This document shows positions 18,127-26,249 of a DNA stretch of 64,000 nt, in pieces. The translations under genes and the position numbers were made by a program. The notes under the pieces are model-generated. The model was not told where the DNA came from, made no database searches, and saw only the letters and a program-made list of their open reading frames with translations. This DNA is from G020353115 sp964389685 (GTDB lineage: Bacteria > Bacteroidota > Bacteroidia > Bacteroidales > VadinHA17). Positions within the stretch are counted from its first letter, which is position 1. Each line of letters begins with the position of its first letter. The stretch spans positions 1 to 64,000 of the forward strand of contig CAYMFM010000011.1 of the NCBI GenBank assembly GCA_964389685.1, in the 5' to 3' direction.

Positions 18127-18748
18127 GATCAAAGAATACAAAATATACTTTAATAACCGATTTGTTGTTCTCAGCAATTCTGTTCCTGAGAATCCGGAAC
18201 AAAAATACGGCTTATTCTATAAATACAATGGAAGGAAACAACTTTATAAGATCATTCATGAATTTGAGAAAAATGAAAACATCCCCTCACTGCTCCTGGT
18301 TCATTCAGACCTGAAGAAACTATGGAAGAAGTTTAAGGGATATTTCAAATACATCAAAGCAGGGGGAGGATTTGTTCAAAACGAATTGGGAGAGTTTTTA
18401 GCCATCAGGAGAAGGGGCGTTTGGGATTTGCCAAAAGGGAAAATGAGTAAAAAAGAATCGATAAAGCAGGCTGCTCTCCGGGAAGTATCGGAGGAGTCTG
18501 GCATTCAATCATTAGAGATCGTCTCCCACCTTCACACCACTTATCATACATATATGCTAAAGGGCAGGACTGCCCTGAAAAAAACTAAATGGTATGTTAT
18601 GAGAACCTCGTCCGAAGAAAAACTCATCCCGGAAAAGAGAGAAAAAATTACCAAAATCAAATGGGTTTCTCCGGAGGAAGCGGACACGATAATAAAGGAT
18701 ACTTTCCCCTCTGTGGCAGATGTGATAACGGCAGGATTAGAAATCTAA
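18125..18748 (+). CDS. NUDIX hydrolase
   Basis: The 207-residue protein carries a complete Nudix box: G (in PKGKMSKKE), then E, seven residues, and REVSEESGI, so metal binding is intact. About 95 residues precede the Nudix domain, starting MIKEYKIYFNNRFVVL. It hydrolyses a nucleoside diphosphate linked to another moiety; the substrate is unknown. The start at 18125 uses the CATG shared with pyrE, so each gene's upstream control region lies inside the other. Its end overlaps the convergent thioredoxin-like gene by 12 nt. Confidence 0.88.
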   Translation: MIKEYKIYFNNRFVVLSNSVPENPEQKYGLFYKYNGRKQLYKIIHEFEKNENIPSLLLVHSDLKKLWKKFKGYFKYIKAGGGFVQNELGEFLAIRRRGVWDLPKGKMSKKESIKQAALREVSEESGIQSLEIVSHLHTTYHTYMLKGRTALKKTKWYVMRTSSEEKLIPEKREKITKIKWVSPEEADTIIKDTFPSVADVITAGLEI

Positions 18749-20164
18749 ATCCCCTCTCTTTTTAGCGATCCCAATAAAAATTTGTTCAAAACCGTTGTCC
18801 GGACCAGGAGCAGGTGACAAAAGCAGTCCTCCCTGGGGATCAAGCAAATAATAAGTTGGGAAAGCCCTGACATCATAATCTTCAATGATTTGTGATTGAA
18901 ATTGGGAATAGAGGAATTTCCAGGAGAGGCCCATCTCCTGAATCAGTTCCTTCATGCGGCTAGTATCTTCGTCCACCGAAACAGTGATCACTTCCAATAC
19001 TTCTCCATATTTCTCCTGTATCGATTGTAGCATACCAAAATGGTTCCTGCACAGATAACTTAACGGTGTGCAGAAGTTCATGTATATGTATTTCCCTTTC
19101 AGATCATTCAGTGTAATGGTGTTGTTGTCGAATGTTGGTAATTTGAAATCGGGTGGAATACAACCAATCCGCAAGCGGACTAACCGCTGTTTTATCTTCT
19201 TCACCATCATTACATGATCCTCACAGCACGTGGCTTCAATCAATGAATCCAGCATTTCAAGAATTGCCATATCATTAAACTCATCCGAGAAATACTCATC
19301 ATAGAGTCCTTTCATAATGATCATTTCTGCTATGGTATCATTTGGAAACGCTTCGGTTTCCTTTATCAGCTCCAGAAGCATCCGGTAACTTCGTTTCACA
19401 TCAATGATCTCATGAAGCGGGTATTGAACCGGATCCAACCGGTTCAGGTATTGAAAATAGGTATGGTAAACCTGTTGAAACCAATCATGAAAAGCCGGAT
19501 TATGATAAAGAATTGCAGTTGAATAATGACCGGAAGGAATGGCTTTGTATGTTCTATTCCCCGATGACATCTCCTTTAGTAGTGCACTCTTGTACTGAAC
19601 ATAACACCGGAAATAGGCGCTGGGGTCATTACCGAATGATTCATTTACGACCTGCAGGGTGGAATCCAGATCTTCGAACTGGTTCTCAATGTAAGCCCCG
19701 AAAGCATATTTCCGGAACAGGGGTATAAAGACGGCATCAAAACGTTGAATTTTACCATTCAACTCTTCCGGTTCATGATTGATTATACCCAGGTGAACTA
19801 CCTCCTGTCTGAAATAGGGATTTAACTGATCGGCCATTGTTTTATCCGCTCTCGGAGGAAGTTTGACGTGATACTCCCTTCCGGGTTCGGTGAAAAGATA
19901 AACCGTGTACATTCCGAGATCAGCAAAAACCTGGAGTGTATAACCGGAATGGAAGCGAATCAGAAAATCACCCTGTTCATCAACAATGCAGCTTCCCAGT
20001 TCCAGTCTGGTGTAAGCAATCCGCTCAGCAAACCGGTAAAAGGTGATCTCTGTGCCGGCGTATTGCGGTTCGTTACCCCTTATGGTGATCTCCTGGGAAA
20101 GTAAGGTCCCTGCACAGACGAATTGTAAAAAAAGAAGTGTTAATCCCCTGTTCACACTATTCAT
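18737..20164 (-). CDS. TlpA-like thioredoxin-fold protein with an incomplete CxxC
   Basis: The 475-residue exported protein (signal peptide at residues 1-23) has a long N-terminal region with an immunoglobulin-like start (ITIRGNEPQYAGTEITFYRF) and helices, then a C-terminal AhpC/TSA-type thioredoxin domain (PDFKLPTFDNNTITLNDLKGKYIYMNFC). Where TlpA proteins have W-C-x-x-C, it reads LSYLCRNH, so only the second Cys is kept; another Cys lies seven residues earlier. It may still react through other cysteines or act as a binding protein. It overlaps coaD by 8 nt at its start. Confidence 0.8.
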   Translation of the reverse strand: MNSVNRGLTLLFLQFVCAGTLLSQEITIRGNEPQYAGTEITFYRFAERIAYTRLELGSCIVDEQGDFLIRFHSGYTLQVFADLGMYTVYLFTEPGREYHVKLPPRADKTMADQLNPYFRQEVVHLGIINHEPEELNGKIQRFDAVFIPLFRKYAFGAYIENQFEDLDSTLQVVNESFGNDPSAYFRCYVQYKSALLKEMSSGNRTYKAIPSGHYSTAILYHNPAFHDWFQQVYHTYFQYLNRLDPVQYPLHEIIDVKRSYRMLLELIKETEAFPNDTIAEMIIMKGLYDEYFSDEFNDMAILEMLDSLIEATCCEDHVMMVKKIKQRLVRLRIGCIPPDFKLPTFDNNTITLNDLKGKYIYMNFCTPLSYLCRNHFGMLQSIQEKYGEVLEVITVSVDEDTSRMKELIQEMGLSWKFLYSQFQSQIIEDYDVRAFPTYYLLDPQGGLLLSPAPGPDNGFEQIFIGIAKKRGDLDF

Positions 20165-20651
20165 GATCTGTAAGGTCTTCGATCCTGAACTTTTTTAAAT
20201 CCGGACTATTTGGTAAGAATTTCGAAGCATCTCCACCAAGACGAATGATATCTCTCACCAGGGAGGATGTTACCGGTGTGTATTCAGGGTAGGTCAGAAG
20301 AAATACCGAATCGATCTCAGGCATCATCTGCTTATTTACCTGGGCTATTGCCCGTTCATATTCAAAATCAGCAGATGTCCGTATTCCCCTAAGGATAAAC
20401 CGGGCATTCACCTCTCTACAAAAATCAATAGTCAAGCCACTATAATAATCCACGGTTACCTTCGATTCTCCCTCAAACACCTCTCTTATCCATAACAGCC
20501 TTTTTTCTAACGGGAAAAATCCCTTTTTATTGGCATTATAACCGACGGCAATAATGATCTTATCGAACAGGGATAAGGCTCGCATAACAATGGACTCATG
20601 CCCGATGGTGAAGGGATCAAAAGAACCAGGGAATACTGCTATCTTTTCCAT
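20157..20651 (-). CDS. coaD: Phosphopantetheine adenylyltransferase
   Basis: The 164-residue protein has the nucleotidyltransferase motif FPGSFDPFTIGHESIV (with TxGH), the RGIRTSADFEYE segment and the TPVTSSLVRDI ending typical of CoaD. It transfers AMP from ATP to 4'-phosphopantetheine, the fourth step of coenzyme A synthesis. The length is normal. It lies between the LiaF-like gene and the thioredoxin-like gene, overlapping the latter by 8 nt. Confidence 0.96.
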   Translation of the reverse strand: MEKIAVFPGSFDPFTIGHESIVMRALSLFDKIIIAVGYNANKKGFFPLEKRLLWIREVFEGESKVTVDYYSGLTIDFCREVNARFILRGIRTSADFEYERAIAQVNKQMMPEIDSVFLLTYPEYTPVTSSLVRDIIRLGGDASKFLPNSPDLKKFRIEDLTDHE

Positions 20652-20680
20652 AATCTGTTCATTGGGTTAAAGCGTAGGTT

Positions 20681-21226
20681 TCAATCTGATTTGTCAGCAT
20701 CGGTTTTCATCTCGAACGCACTAAAAATGACATCTGATTTCAGGAGGAGATGATCTGTTCCGGATTGATATGCCCGGGACGTATAGGACAACTCCCCAAA
20801 AACGGTTTCATTGTCCCCGGAAAGTCTTACACCGGCAAAGACTGCATCGCCTGAAATCTTCAGAGGCAAATCTGCCTTTACTTTTACAACTGTTGAGCCG
20901 AAAATAGTGTTGATCCTGATGGTTTTAGGAAGGCTCGAAGAATCAATGTCTGTCAGGTCGAACAGTGCTTTTCCAAAGATCACGTTATATTCCGATGCGG
21001 AAAGATTCTTGCCATGAATGGTGGTCTCTCTGAAAATGATATCGTGCTCATGAGGGCTGAACCTAAAGTCCCACCGGTTTCTGATCAGCAATTGTATTCC
21101 GAACAGGATCAGGAACAGAGCCAGGGCAATACGCAGAACGGGTATGTCCAGGTCAAATACGAACTTAAGGATCAGGGCCAGCCCGACCAGGATAAAGAAC
21201 AAACCCCAAAACAATCCATGTCCCAT
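20681..21226 (-). CDS. LiaF-like membrane protein
   Basis: The 181-residue protein starts with two membrane helices (FWGLFFILVGLALILKFVF, LRIALALFLILFGIQLLI) and ends with a beta-rich domain (SEYNVIFGKALFDLTDI ... IRINTIFGSTVVKV) of the LiaF C-terminal type. In Firmicutes such proteins sense envelope stress with LiaRS; no such partners are here, so only the fold is claimed. It follows lon on the same strand by 28 nt. Confidence 0.75.
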   Translation of the reverse strand: MGHGLFWGLFFILVGLALILKFVFDLDIPVLRIALALFLILFGIQLLIRNRWDFRFSPHEHDIIFRETTIHGKNLSASEYNVIFGKALFDLTDIDSSSLPKTIRINTIFGSTVVKVKADLPLKISGDAVFAGVRLSGDNETVFGELSYTSRAYQSGTDHLLLKSDVIFSAFEMKTDADKSD

Positions 21227-21254
21227 AATGCAATGATTTAATTAAACGGTTTGG

Positions 21255-23735
21255 TTAGGTAATACTACTTTTTTTGTTAACGCCTGTTTTTCGTCGTTCT
21301 CTCACTTTTTGCTTAAGCAAGGCATACTTCAGAACTTCCATGATCTCATCGACAAAATGAAATTTCAATCCACTAAGATAGATATCTTTTATCTGACTAA
21401 TATCTTTTTTATTGTCGGATGAGAGGATGATCTCTTTAATGTTTGCCCGTTTGGCGGCAAGGATTTTCTCCTTAATACCCCCTACTGGCAGGATTTTACC
21501 TCGCAGGGTAATCTCACCGGTCATGGCAACGTGTTTCCTTACTTTTCGTTGAGACAGCACAGAAGCCAGGGAAGTGGCCATGGTTATACCGGCTGAGGGG
21601 CCATCTTTCGGGATCGCACCTTCCGGGACATGGATATGAAAGTTATGCTTCTCGGCAATATCGGCAGGCAGGTCAAGGTCTTCGGCATGAGATTTCAGGT
21701 ACTCCAGGGCAATGATGGCGGACTCTTTCATAACATCGCCAAGACTTCCCGTCAGTGCCAGTTTCCCCTCGCCCTTGCTTATACTGCTTTCAACAAAAAG
21801 GATCTGCCCTCCGATGGCTGTCCAGGCAAGTCCAGTTACCACACCGGCAAACTCATTACCCTGGTAGATATCTTTCAGGTATTCGGGAGGCCCGAGGATT
21901 TCAAAAACATCCTCATGGCTGAGCTTTTTGTTATACTCAAGGTTAAAGGCAATTTTCTTTGCGATTGTCCGTGTTATTTTTGCGATCTTCTTATCCAGTT
22001 CCCTGACTCCCGATTCCCTTGTATAGTTTTCTATGACGTTTTCAAGGATTGGTTTTGAAAAGAGCAGTTGATCCTTTTTCACTCCATGGGCTTCAAGCTG
22101 TTTCGGGACGAGGTGTCGTTTTGCTATTTCAATTTTTTCTTCAACGATATATCCGCTGATATCAATCATCTCCATACGGTCTCTCAAAGCAGGGCGTATG
22201 GTGTTCACGGTATTCGCCGTTGCAATGAACATCACGTTGGAAAGGTCATATTCCAGTTCAAGGTAATTATCATGAAATGTATTATTCTGCTCCGGATCCA
22301 GGACCTCAAGCAGAGCAGAAGCCGGATCACCCCTGAAATCGGTTCCCACTTTATCCACTTCATCGAGGACAAAAACCGGGTTTGATGATTTGGCCTTTTT
22401 AATGTTTTGAATTATTCTGCCAGGCATTGCCCCGATGTAGGTTTTCCTGTGTCCCCTGATCTCTGCCTCATCATGCAATCCTCCCAATGACATCCTGACG
22501 TACTTTCTGTTCAGGGCTTTGGCAATGGATTTTCCAAGGGACGTTTTCCCGACACCGGGAGGCCCGTAAAGGCATAAGATGGGCGATTTAAGATCTCCTT
22601 TCAGTTTCAGCACGGCAAGGTGCTCAAGGATTCGATCCTTCACCTTTTCAAGGCCGTAGTGATCCTCATCCAATATTTTCTGTGCCCTTTCCAGGTCGAA
22701 ATTATCCTCCGTATATTCCCCCCATGGAAGATCCAGCAGTACCTGTATATAGTTCAACTGAACCGCATATTCTCCGGCCGCAGGATTGAGGCGCTGCAAT
22801 TTATTCAATTCCTTATCAAAGGTTTTTGCTACTTCTTTGCCCCATTTCTTTTCCTGAGCCTGTTTCTTAAACTCCTCCATCTCCTGTTCCAGTGGACTTC
22901 CTCCAAGTTCATCCTGTATGGTTTTCATCTGTTGATGCAACAGGAATTCACGTTGTTGCTGATCCAGATCCGTTTTGACCTTGGTTTGAATATCATTTTT
23001 AAGCTCAAGCATCTGCACTTCACGGGTGAGGTACTCCAGAAGAAGGATCCCTCGTTCCTTCAAGTCATCCGTCTCCAGTAATTTTTGTTTCTCCTGGACA
23101 TTAACATCCGTATTGGAACCAATGAAGTTGATCAAAAAGGTTGTGTTTTCGATATTCTTGATGGCAAAGGAAGCTTCCTGTGGTATGTTGGGAGATAACT
23201 TGATGATCCTCAGTGCCAAATCTTTTAATGAACCGATGATGGCATTGAATTCCCGGGTACGTTCAATGGGTTTTTGATCCTCTATTGGAGAGACACGAGC
23301 AATAAAATAGGGCTCTTTTGTAACCAGCTCTTCCACCTTAAATCTCCGCTTCCCCTGAATGATAACCGATATTGATCCATCGGGCATCTCCAGGATCTTG
23401 ACAATCTGTGCAAGCGTACCGATAATGTTCAGATCCTCGAACCTTGGGTCATCGATCTTCGCATCCTTTTGTGCTACAGCTCCAATGACCCGATCCTTTT
23501 TATAGATCTCCTTCACCAGGGTTAGGGATTTGTCTCTCCCAACCGTAATGGGGATTACCACTCCAGGAAACAGGACTGTATTTTTTAATGGAAGGATGGG
23601 AAGAAGTTCAGGTATCTTCACTTTTTTCAACTCATCTTCCTCTTCATCCGAAATTAACGGAATAAAATCAGCTTCCTCCTCCAAGGATTCCGGGGTCAGC
23701 ATGTTTCTAAACTTTATATCTATCTTCCCGTTCAT
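21255..23735 (-). CDS. lon: ATP-dependent protease La
   Basis: The 826-residue protein has the Lon N-terminal substrate domain (LPILPLKNTVLFPGVVIPI), a coiled central part, an AAA+ domain (Walker A GPPGVGKT, Walker B PVFVLDEVDK) and the C-terminal protease domain. The catalytic Ser-Lys pair is visible at about Ser714 (PKDGPSAGIT) and Lys755 (GGIKEKILAAKR). It degrades misfolded and regulatory proteins in the cytoplasm. The C-terminus ends in a basic tail. A promoter-like TACCTTTG lies about 110 nt upstream. Confidence 0.97.
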   Translation of the reverse strand: MNGKIDIKFRNMLTPESLEEEADFIPLISDEEEDELKKVKIPELLPILPLKNTVLFPGVVIPITVGRDKSLTLVKEIYKKDRVIGAVAQKDAKIDDPRFEDLNIIGTLAQIVKILEMPDGSISVIIQGKRRFKVEELVTKEPYFIARVSPIEDQKPIERTREFNAIIGSLKDLALRIIKLSPNIPQEASFAIKNIENTTFLINFIGSNTDVNVQEKQKLLETDDLKERGILLLEYLTREVQMLELKNDIQTKVKTDLDQQQREFLLHQQMKTIQDELGGSPLEQEMEEFKKQAQEKKWGKEVAKTFDKELNKLQRLNPAAGEYAVQLNYIQVLLDLPWGEYTEDNFDLERAQKILDEDHYGLEKVKDRILEHLAVLKLKGDLKSPILCLYGPPGVGKTSLGKSIAKALNRKYVRMSLGGLHDEAEIRGHRKTYIGAMPGRIIQNIKKAKSSNPVFVLDEVDKVGTDFRGDPASALLEVLDPEQNNTFHDNYLELEYDLSNVMFIATANTVNTIRPALRDRMEMIDISGYIVEEKIEIAKRHLVPKQLEAHGVKKDQLLFSKPILENVIENYTRESGVRELDKKIAKITRTIAKKIAFNLEYNKKLSHEDVFEILGPPEYLKDIYQGNEFAGVVTGLAWTAIGGQILFVESSISKGEGKLALTGSLGDVMKESAIIALEYLKSHAEDLDLPADIAEKHNFHIHVPEGAIPKDGPSAGITMATSLASVLSQRKVRKHVAMTGEITLRGKILPVGGIKEKILAAKRANIKEIILSSDNKKDISQIKDIYLSGLKFHFVDEIMEVLKYALLKQKVRERRKTGVNKKSSIT

Positions 23736-23845
23736 TCTCTGCTCTTTCTAAACAAATAATAATGGATTACTGGACAATATGTCATTAGTGGGTGTTTTGA
23801 AAACACCCTATCTCCATTTGTCAATCGCCGTGCCAAAAGTTGCTA

Positions 23846-23876
23846 CAAAGGTACACTTTGCCTGATCAAAAAAAAA
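23846..23876 (-). promoter_or_regulatory. Probable lon promoter
   Basis: On the minus strand TACCTTTG (23853-23846) fits the -7 consensus TAnnTTTG. A T-run (TTTT at 23876-23873) stands 19 nt upstream in place of the -33 TTTG. The leader to the lon ATG would be about 100 nt. Confidence 0.45.
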
Positions 23877-23897
23877 GGGGAATATGATCGGCACCCA

Positions 23898-23950
23898 TTA
23901 ACCCGAATTATTCATGCATTCAGTATGAATAATGACGATACATAATTGTA
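23898..23950. repeat. 53-bp dispersed repeat, copy B (inverted)
   Basis: Reverse complement of 1-53 with one change. It starts TTAACCCGAATTATTCATGC and ends ATACATAATTGTA. The stem-loop is kept with a G-T pair in place of G-C. It lies upstream of lon, in a gene-free stretch rich in other inverted repeats. Confidence 0.85.
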
Positions 23951-24641
23951 ATCTATTGATTATCAATTATATATGTCAGGGTTAACCCTGATAAAAGTCA
24001 AATTCAATACCCTCAAGTTTGGGTATGAAATTTTCATCAGTTTTGAAGATAACTGTTGAGTGAAACAGTTGACATACTTGAATTTGACTTTTCGTCAGCC
24101 ATAAATGGCGAAAAATTCAAAGAATTTTTCGGGTTAACTTTTCCCGAAGTCCCAAAGGGATCTGCCATAGGCCCATAGCTTCGAAGGAGTCTGCTATAGC
24201 CCCATAGCTCCGAAGGAGTCTGCCATAGGCATGGCTATGCCACCTATGGGAGGATCCCTTTGGGAACATGGCTATGCCACCTATGGGAGGATGCCTGCCT
24301 GCCGGCAGGCAGGGGGTTGAATACTAATGCCTTACATTTGAATATTCAACCCCTGTAGGGTTGTTATCTCCTCGTACATCTTAACCACCGGTTACGACCG
24401 GTGGCTATTCATTATTCTACCCCTGCCGGGGTAATTTTAGATGGTTAATAAACAATTCAGTAGAAAGACTTGCGATATAATCTACATCCCGATGATTATT
24501 TGATTTTGTTACCGAAATTGTGAAGTGTTACACGGCAGGCAGGCCTATGGCATAACTTATCACATAGGGATGCCTTTGGCATAACCTATAACTAAGAAAG
24601 GCTGCCCCTTTTGAGACAGCCTTTCATATTCAGGAAAAGTT
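23951..24641. repeat. Gene-free stretch packed with inverted and direct repeats
   Basis: No gene is visible. In order: a perfect 15-bp inverted repeat (23993-24007 with 24078-24092, arm AAAAGTCAAATTCAA); two copies of a roughly 29-bp unit CCATAGCTxCGAAGGAGTCTG (about 24173-24231); two copies of CATGGCTATGCCACCTATGG plus GAGGAT (about 24231-24292); a GCAGGCAGG hairpin; an 11-bp inverted repeat GGGGTTGAATA/TATTCAACCCC (about 24311-24353); and CCACCGGT-TACG-ACCGGTGG (24385-24404). More CATAGGGATGCC words follow near 24541-24590. Related words occur near 17140 and 27855. Confidence 0.7.
24596..24625 (-). terminator. Intrinsic terminator of rpmE2
   Basis: GAAAGGCTG (24596-24604) pairs with CAGCCTTTC (24617-24625), a 9-bp stem with a 12-nt loop. 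It lies 16 nt after the rpmE2 stop on the minus strand; the T-run beyond it is short (TTTCTTAG). Confidence 0.6.
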
Positions 24642-24908
24642 TCACTTCTTCTTTTTATCCATATGTGATTTATACCTGCTCATGTACTTATCGACACGTC
24701 CTGCGCTGTCGACAAGTTTCATTTTGCCGGTAAAAAAGGGATGTGAGGTACTGGATATCTCCAGTTTAATCAATGGATACTCCTTCCCATCCTCCCATTT
24801 GATCGTCTCTTTGGAAGCTACAGTCGACTTGGTTAAAAATGAAAACCCATTCGACATATCCTTAAAAACAACAAGTCTGTAATTTTCCGGATGCATTCCT
24901 TTTTTCAT
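24642..24908 (-). CDS. rpmE2: 50S ribosomal protein L31, type B
   Basis: The 88-residue protein starts MKKGMHPENYRLVVFKDMSNG and contains SSTSHPFFTGKMKLVDSAGRVDKY, typical of type B bL31 without zinc-binding cysteines. It forms a bridge between ribosomal subunits. I start at the ATG at 24908; the ATG at 24941 adds 11 residues not seen in the family. It has its own consensus promoter upstream and a terminator downstream, so it is transcribed alone. Confidence 0.95.
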   Translation of the reverse strand: MKKGMHPENYRLVVFKDMSNGFSFLTKSTVASKETIKWEDGKEYPLIKLEISSTSHPFFTGKMKLVDSAGRVDKYMSRYKSHMDKKKK

Positions 24909-24961
24909 TTCACTTTTCTTTAAAAATCTTTCTTTCAGCAAGTCTGGATGATTTCGGAGTG

Positions 24962-24992
24962 CAAAAATACATATTGTTTTATAATATCCAAA
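24962..24992 (-). promoter_or_regulatory. Consensus Bacteroidota promoter of rpmE2
   Basis: On the minus strand TTTG (24992-24989) is followed after exactly 19 nt by TATTTTTG (24969-24962), an exact fit to TTTG-N19-21-TAnnTTTG. The start codon of rpmE2 is about 54 nt downstream of the -7 box. Confidence 0.8.
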
Positions 24993-25035
24993 ATGATTTT
25001 TTTATTCTTATCGGGATATCTGCAACCGGGAGCAT

Positions 25036-26226
25036 TTACAATTGACCCCTCACCTCTATAATTTCATCCACATACCGCTTAAACGGAACCTTAGGATCCA
25101 GCATATAGCGGTAGGTAATGTGTCTTTTCGCCGGTTTACCGCCGATGGCTTCATAGATTGCCCGCATCTTGGGATTAAAATCGCCCACCCAGGAAAGTTC
25201 AACTTCTTTGTAATAAGGTTTTTTCTGAAAAACCTCGAAGAGGCGTTTAAAGATCACTGACTCCAATCCGCGGTTCTGGTATTTTGGAAGGACACCGGCC
25301 ACCATGGCTCTCATGCGGTTTATTTCATGTTTTCTTGTATAGTACATGAATTTAAGGATGTTCCAGGGGGTCATTTTACCGTTTAGGTGTTTCAGGATCT
25401 GGTTCAGGTCAGGAAGAATGATAAAAAATGCTACGGGTTTGTTATGATGGTAAGCAAACCAGATCAACTCCTCATCCATAAAGGGTTTTGTTTTTCTAAG
25501 CGATTCTCTCCAGTCATCCGGATCCAGGGGGATATAATCTTCCTTAAAGGATGCCCAGGTTGTATTGTATGCATCCACCACATCGTTTACAAACCGGTCT
25601 GCCTCTTTGAACGTAAAATGCCTGAATTCATATTCCCCTTTCCTGGAAACCCATTCCACGATCTTCTCAAGTCGTTCCGGGAATTCTTTCACTACCGAGA
25701 TGTCGATGTGGTAGCTCAACTGATCAAAATAGTCGCGAAAGCCATAGGTTTCGAACAGTTTCTGAAAATAGGGTTTGTTAAACGGCATTCCAAATCCCGG
25801 GTGTGTAAAACCTTCAACCAGCAATCCCCAGAAGCTGTCGTTGGTGCCAAAGTTTACCGGTCCATCCACCACTATAATGCCGCATTCCCTGAGCCAGTTG
25901 TTCGCAGTATCGAAGAGCAGGTTTGCTGCATCCTGGTTGTTAAGGCATTCAAAGAAACCGACACCGCCCGTAGGTTGCTTGTTTATTCCCATCCGGTCGC
26001 GGTTGTAAAATCCGGCAATCCGGCCGATCAATTCACCGTCATCATCCTTCAGAACCCACCGTCTGGCATCACCATTTTTAAAGGAGGAATTTTTTTCGGG
26101 GTCGAATATGCTTTCAATCTGTGAATCCAGGGGACACACCCAGACGGTATCATCACGATAAAGCTGTCTGGCAACATCGAAGAATTGCTGTTTCCCTTTT
26201 TTGCTCCTTACTTCACAAATTTCCAT
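25036..26226 (-). CDS. GNAT-superfamily-like protein (YghO-like)
   Basis: The 396-residue soluble protein has an N-terminal half with an acetyltransferase-like pattern (RRWVLKDDDGELIGRIAGFYN, VGFFECLNNQDAANLLFDTA) and a C-terminal half ending with GVLPKYQNRGLESVIFKRLFEVF, which resembles the acetyl-CoA-binding loop. This tandem layout is seen in a widespread uncharacterised family. Substrate unknown. It lies 24 nt after the PLP-enzyme gene on the same strand, so the two may be cotranscribed. Confidence 0.7.
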   Translation of the reverse strand: MEICEVRSKKGKQQFFDVARQLYRDDTVWVCPLDSQIESIFDPEKNSSFKNGDARRWVLKDDDGELIGRIAGFYNRDRMGINKQPTGGVGFFECLNNQDAANLLFDTANNWLRECGIIVVDGPVNFGTNDSFWGLLVEGFTHPGFGMPFNKPYFQKLFETYGFRDYFDQLSYHIDISVVKEFPERLEKIVEWVSRKGEYEFRHFTFKEADRFVNDVVDAYNTTWASFKEDYIPLDPDDWRESLRKTKPFMDEELIWFAYHHNKPVAFFIILPDLNQILKHLNGKMTPWNILKFMYYTRKHEINRMRAMVAGVLPKYQNRGLESVIFKRLFEVFQKKPYYKEVELSWVGDFNPKMRAIYEAIGGKPAKRHITYRYMLDPKVPFKRYVDEIIEVRGQL

Positions 26227-26249
26227 AGCCGTTTATTATAGATAGCAAA

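Noticed and set aside
25387..26124. 245-residue plus-strand frame opposite the GNAT-like gene
   Set aside because: No start signal and no domain pattern; antisense to a coherent protein.
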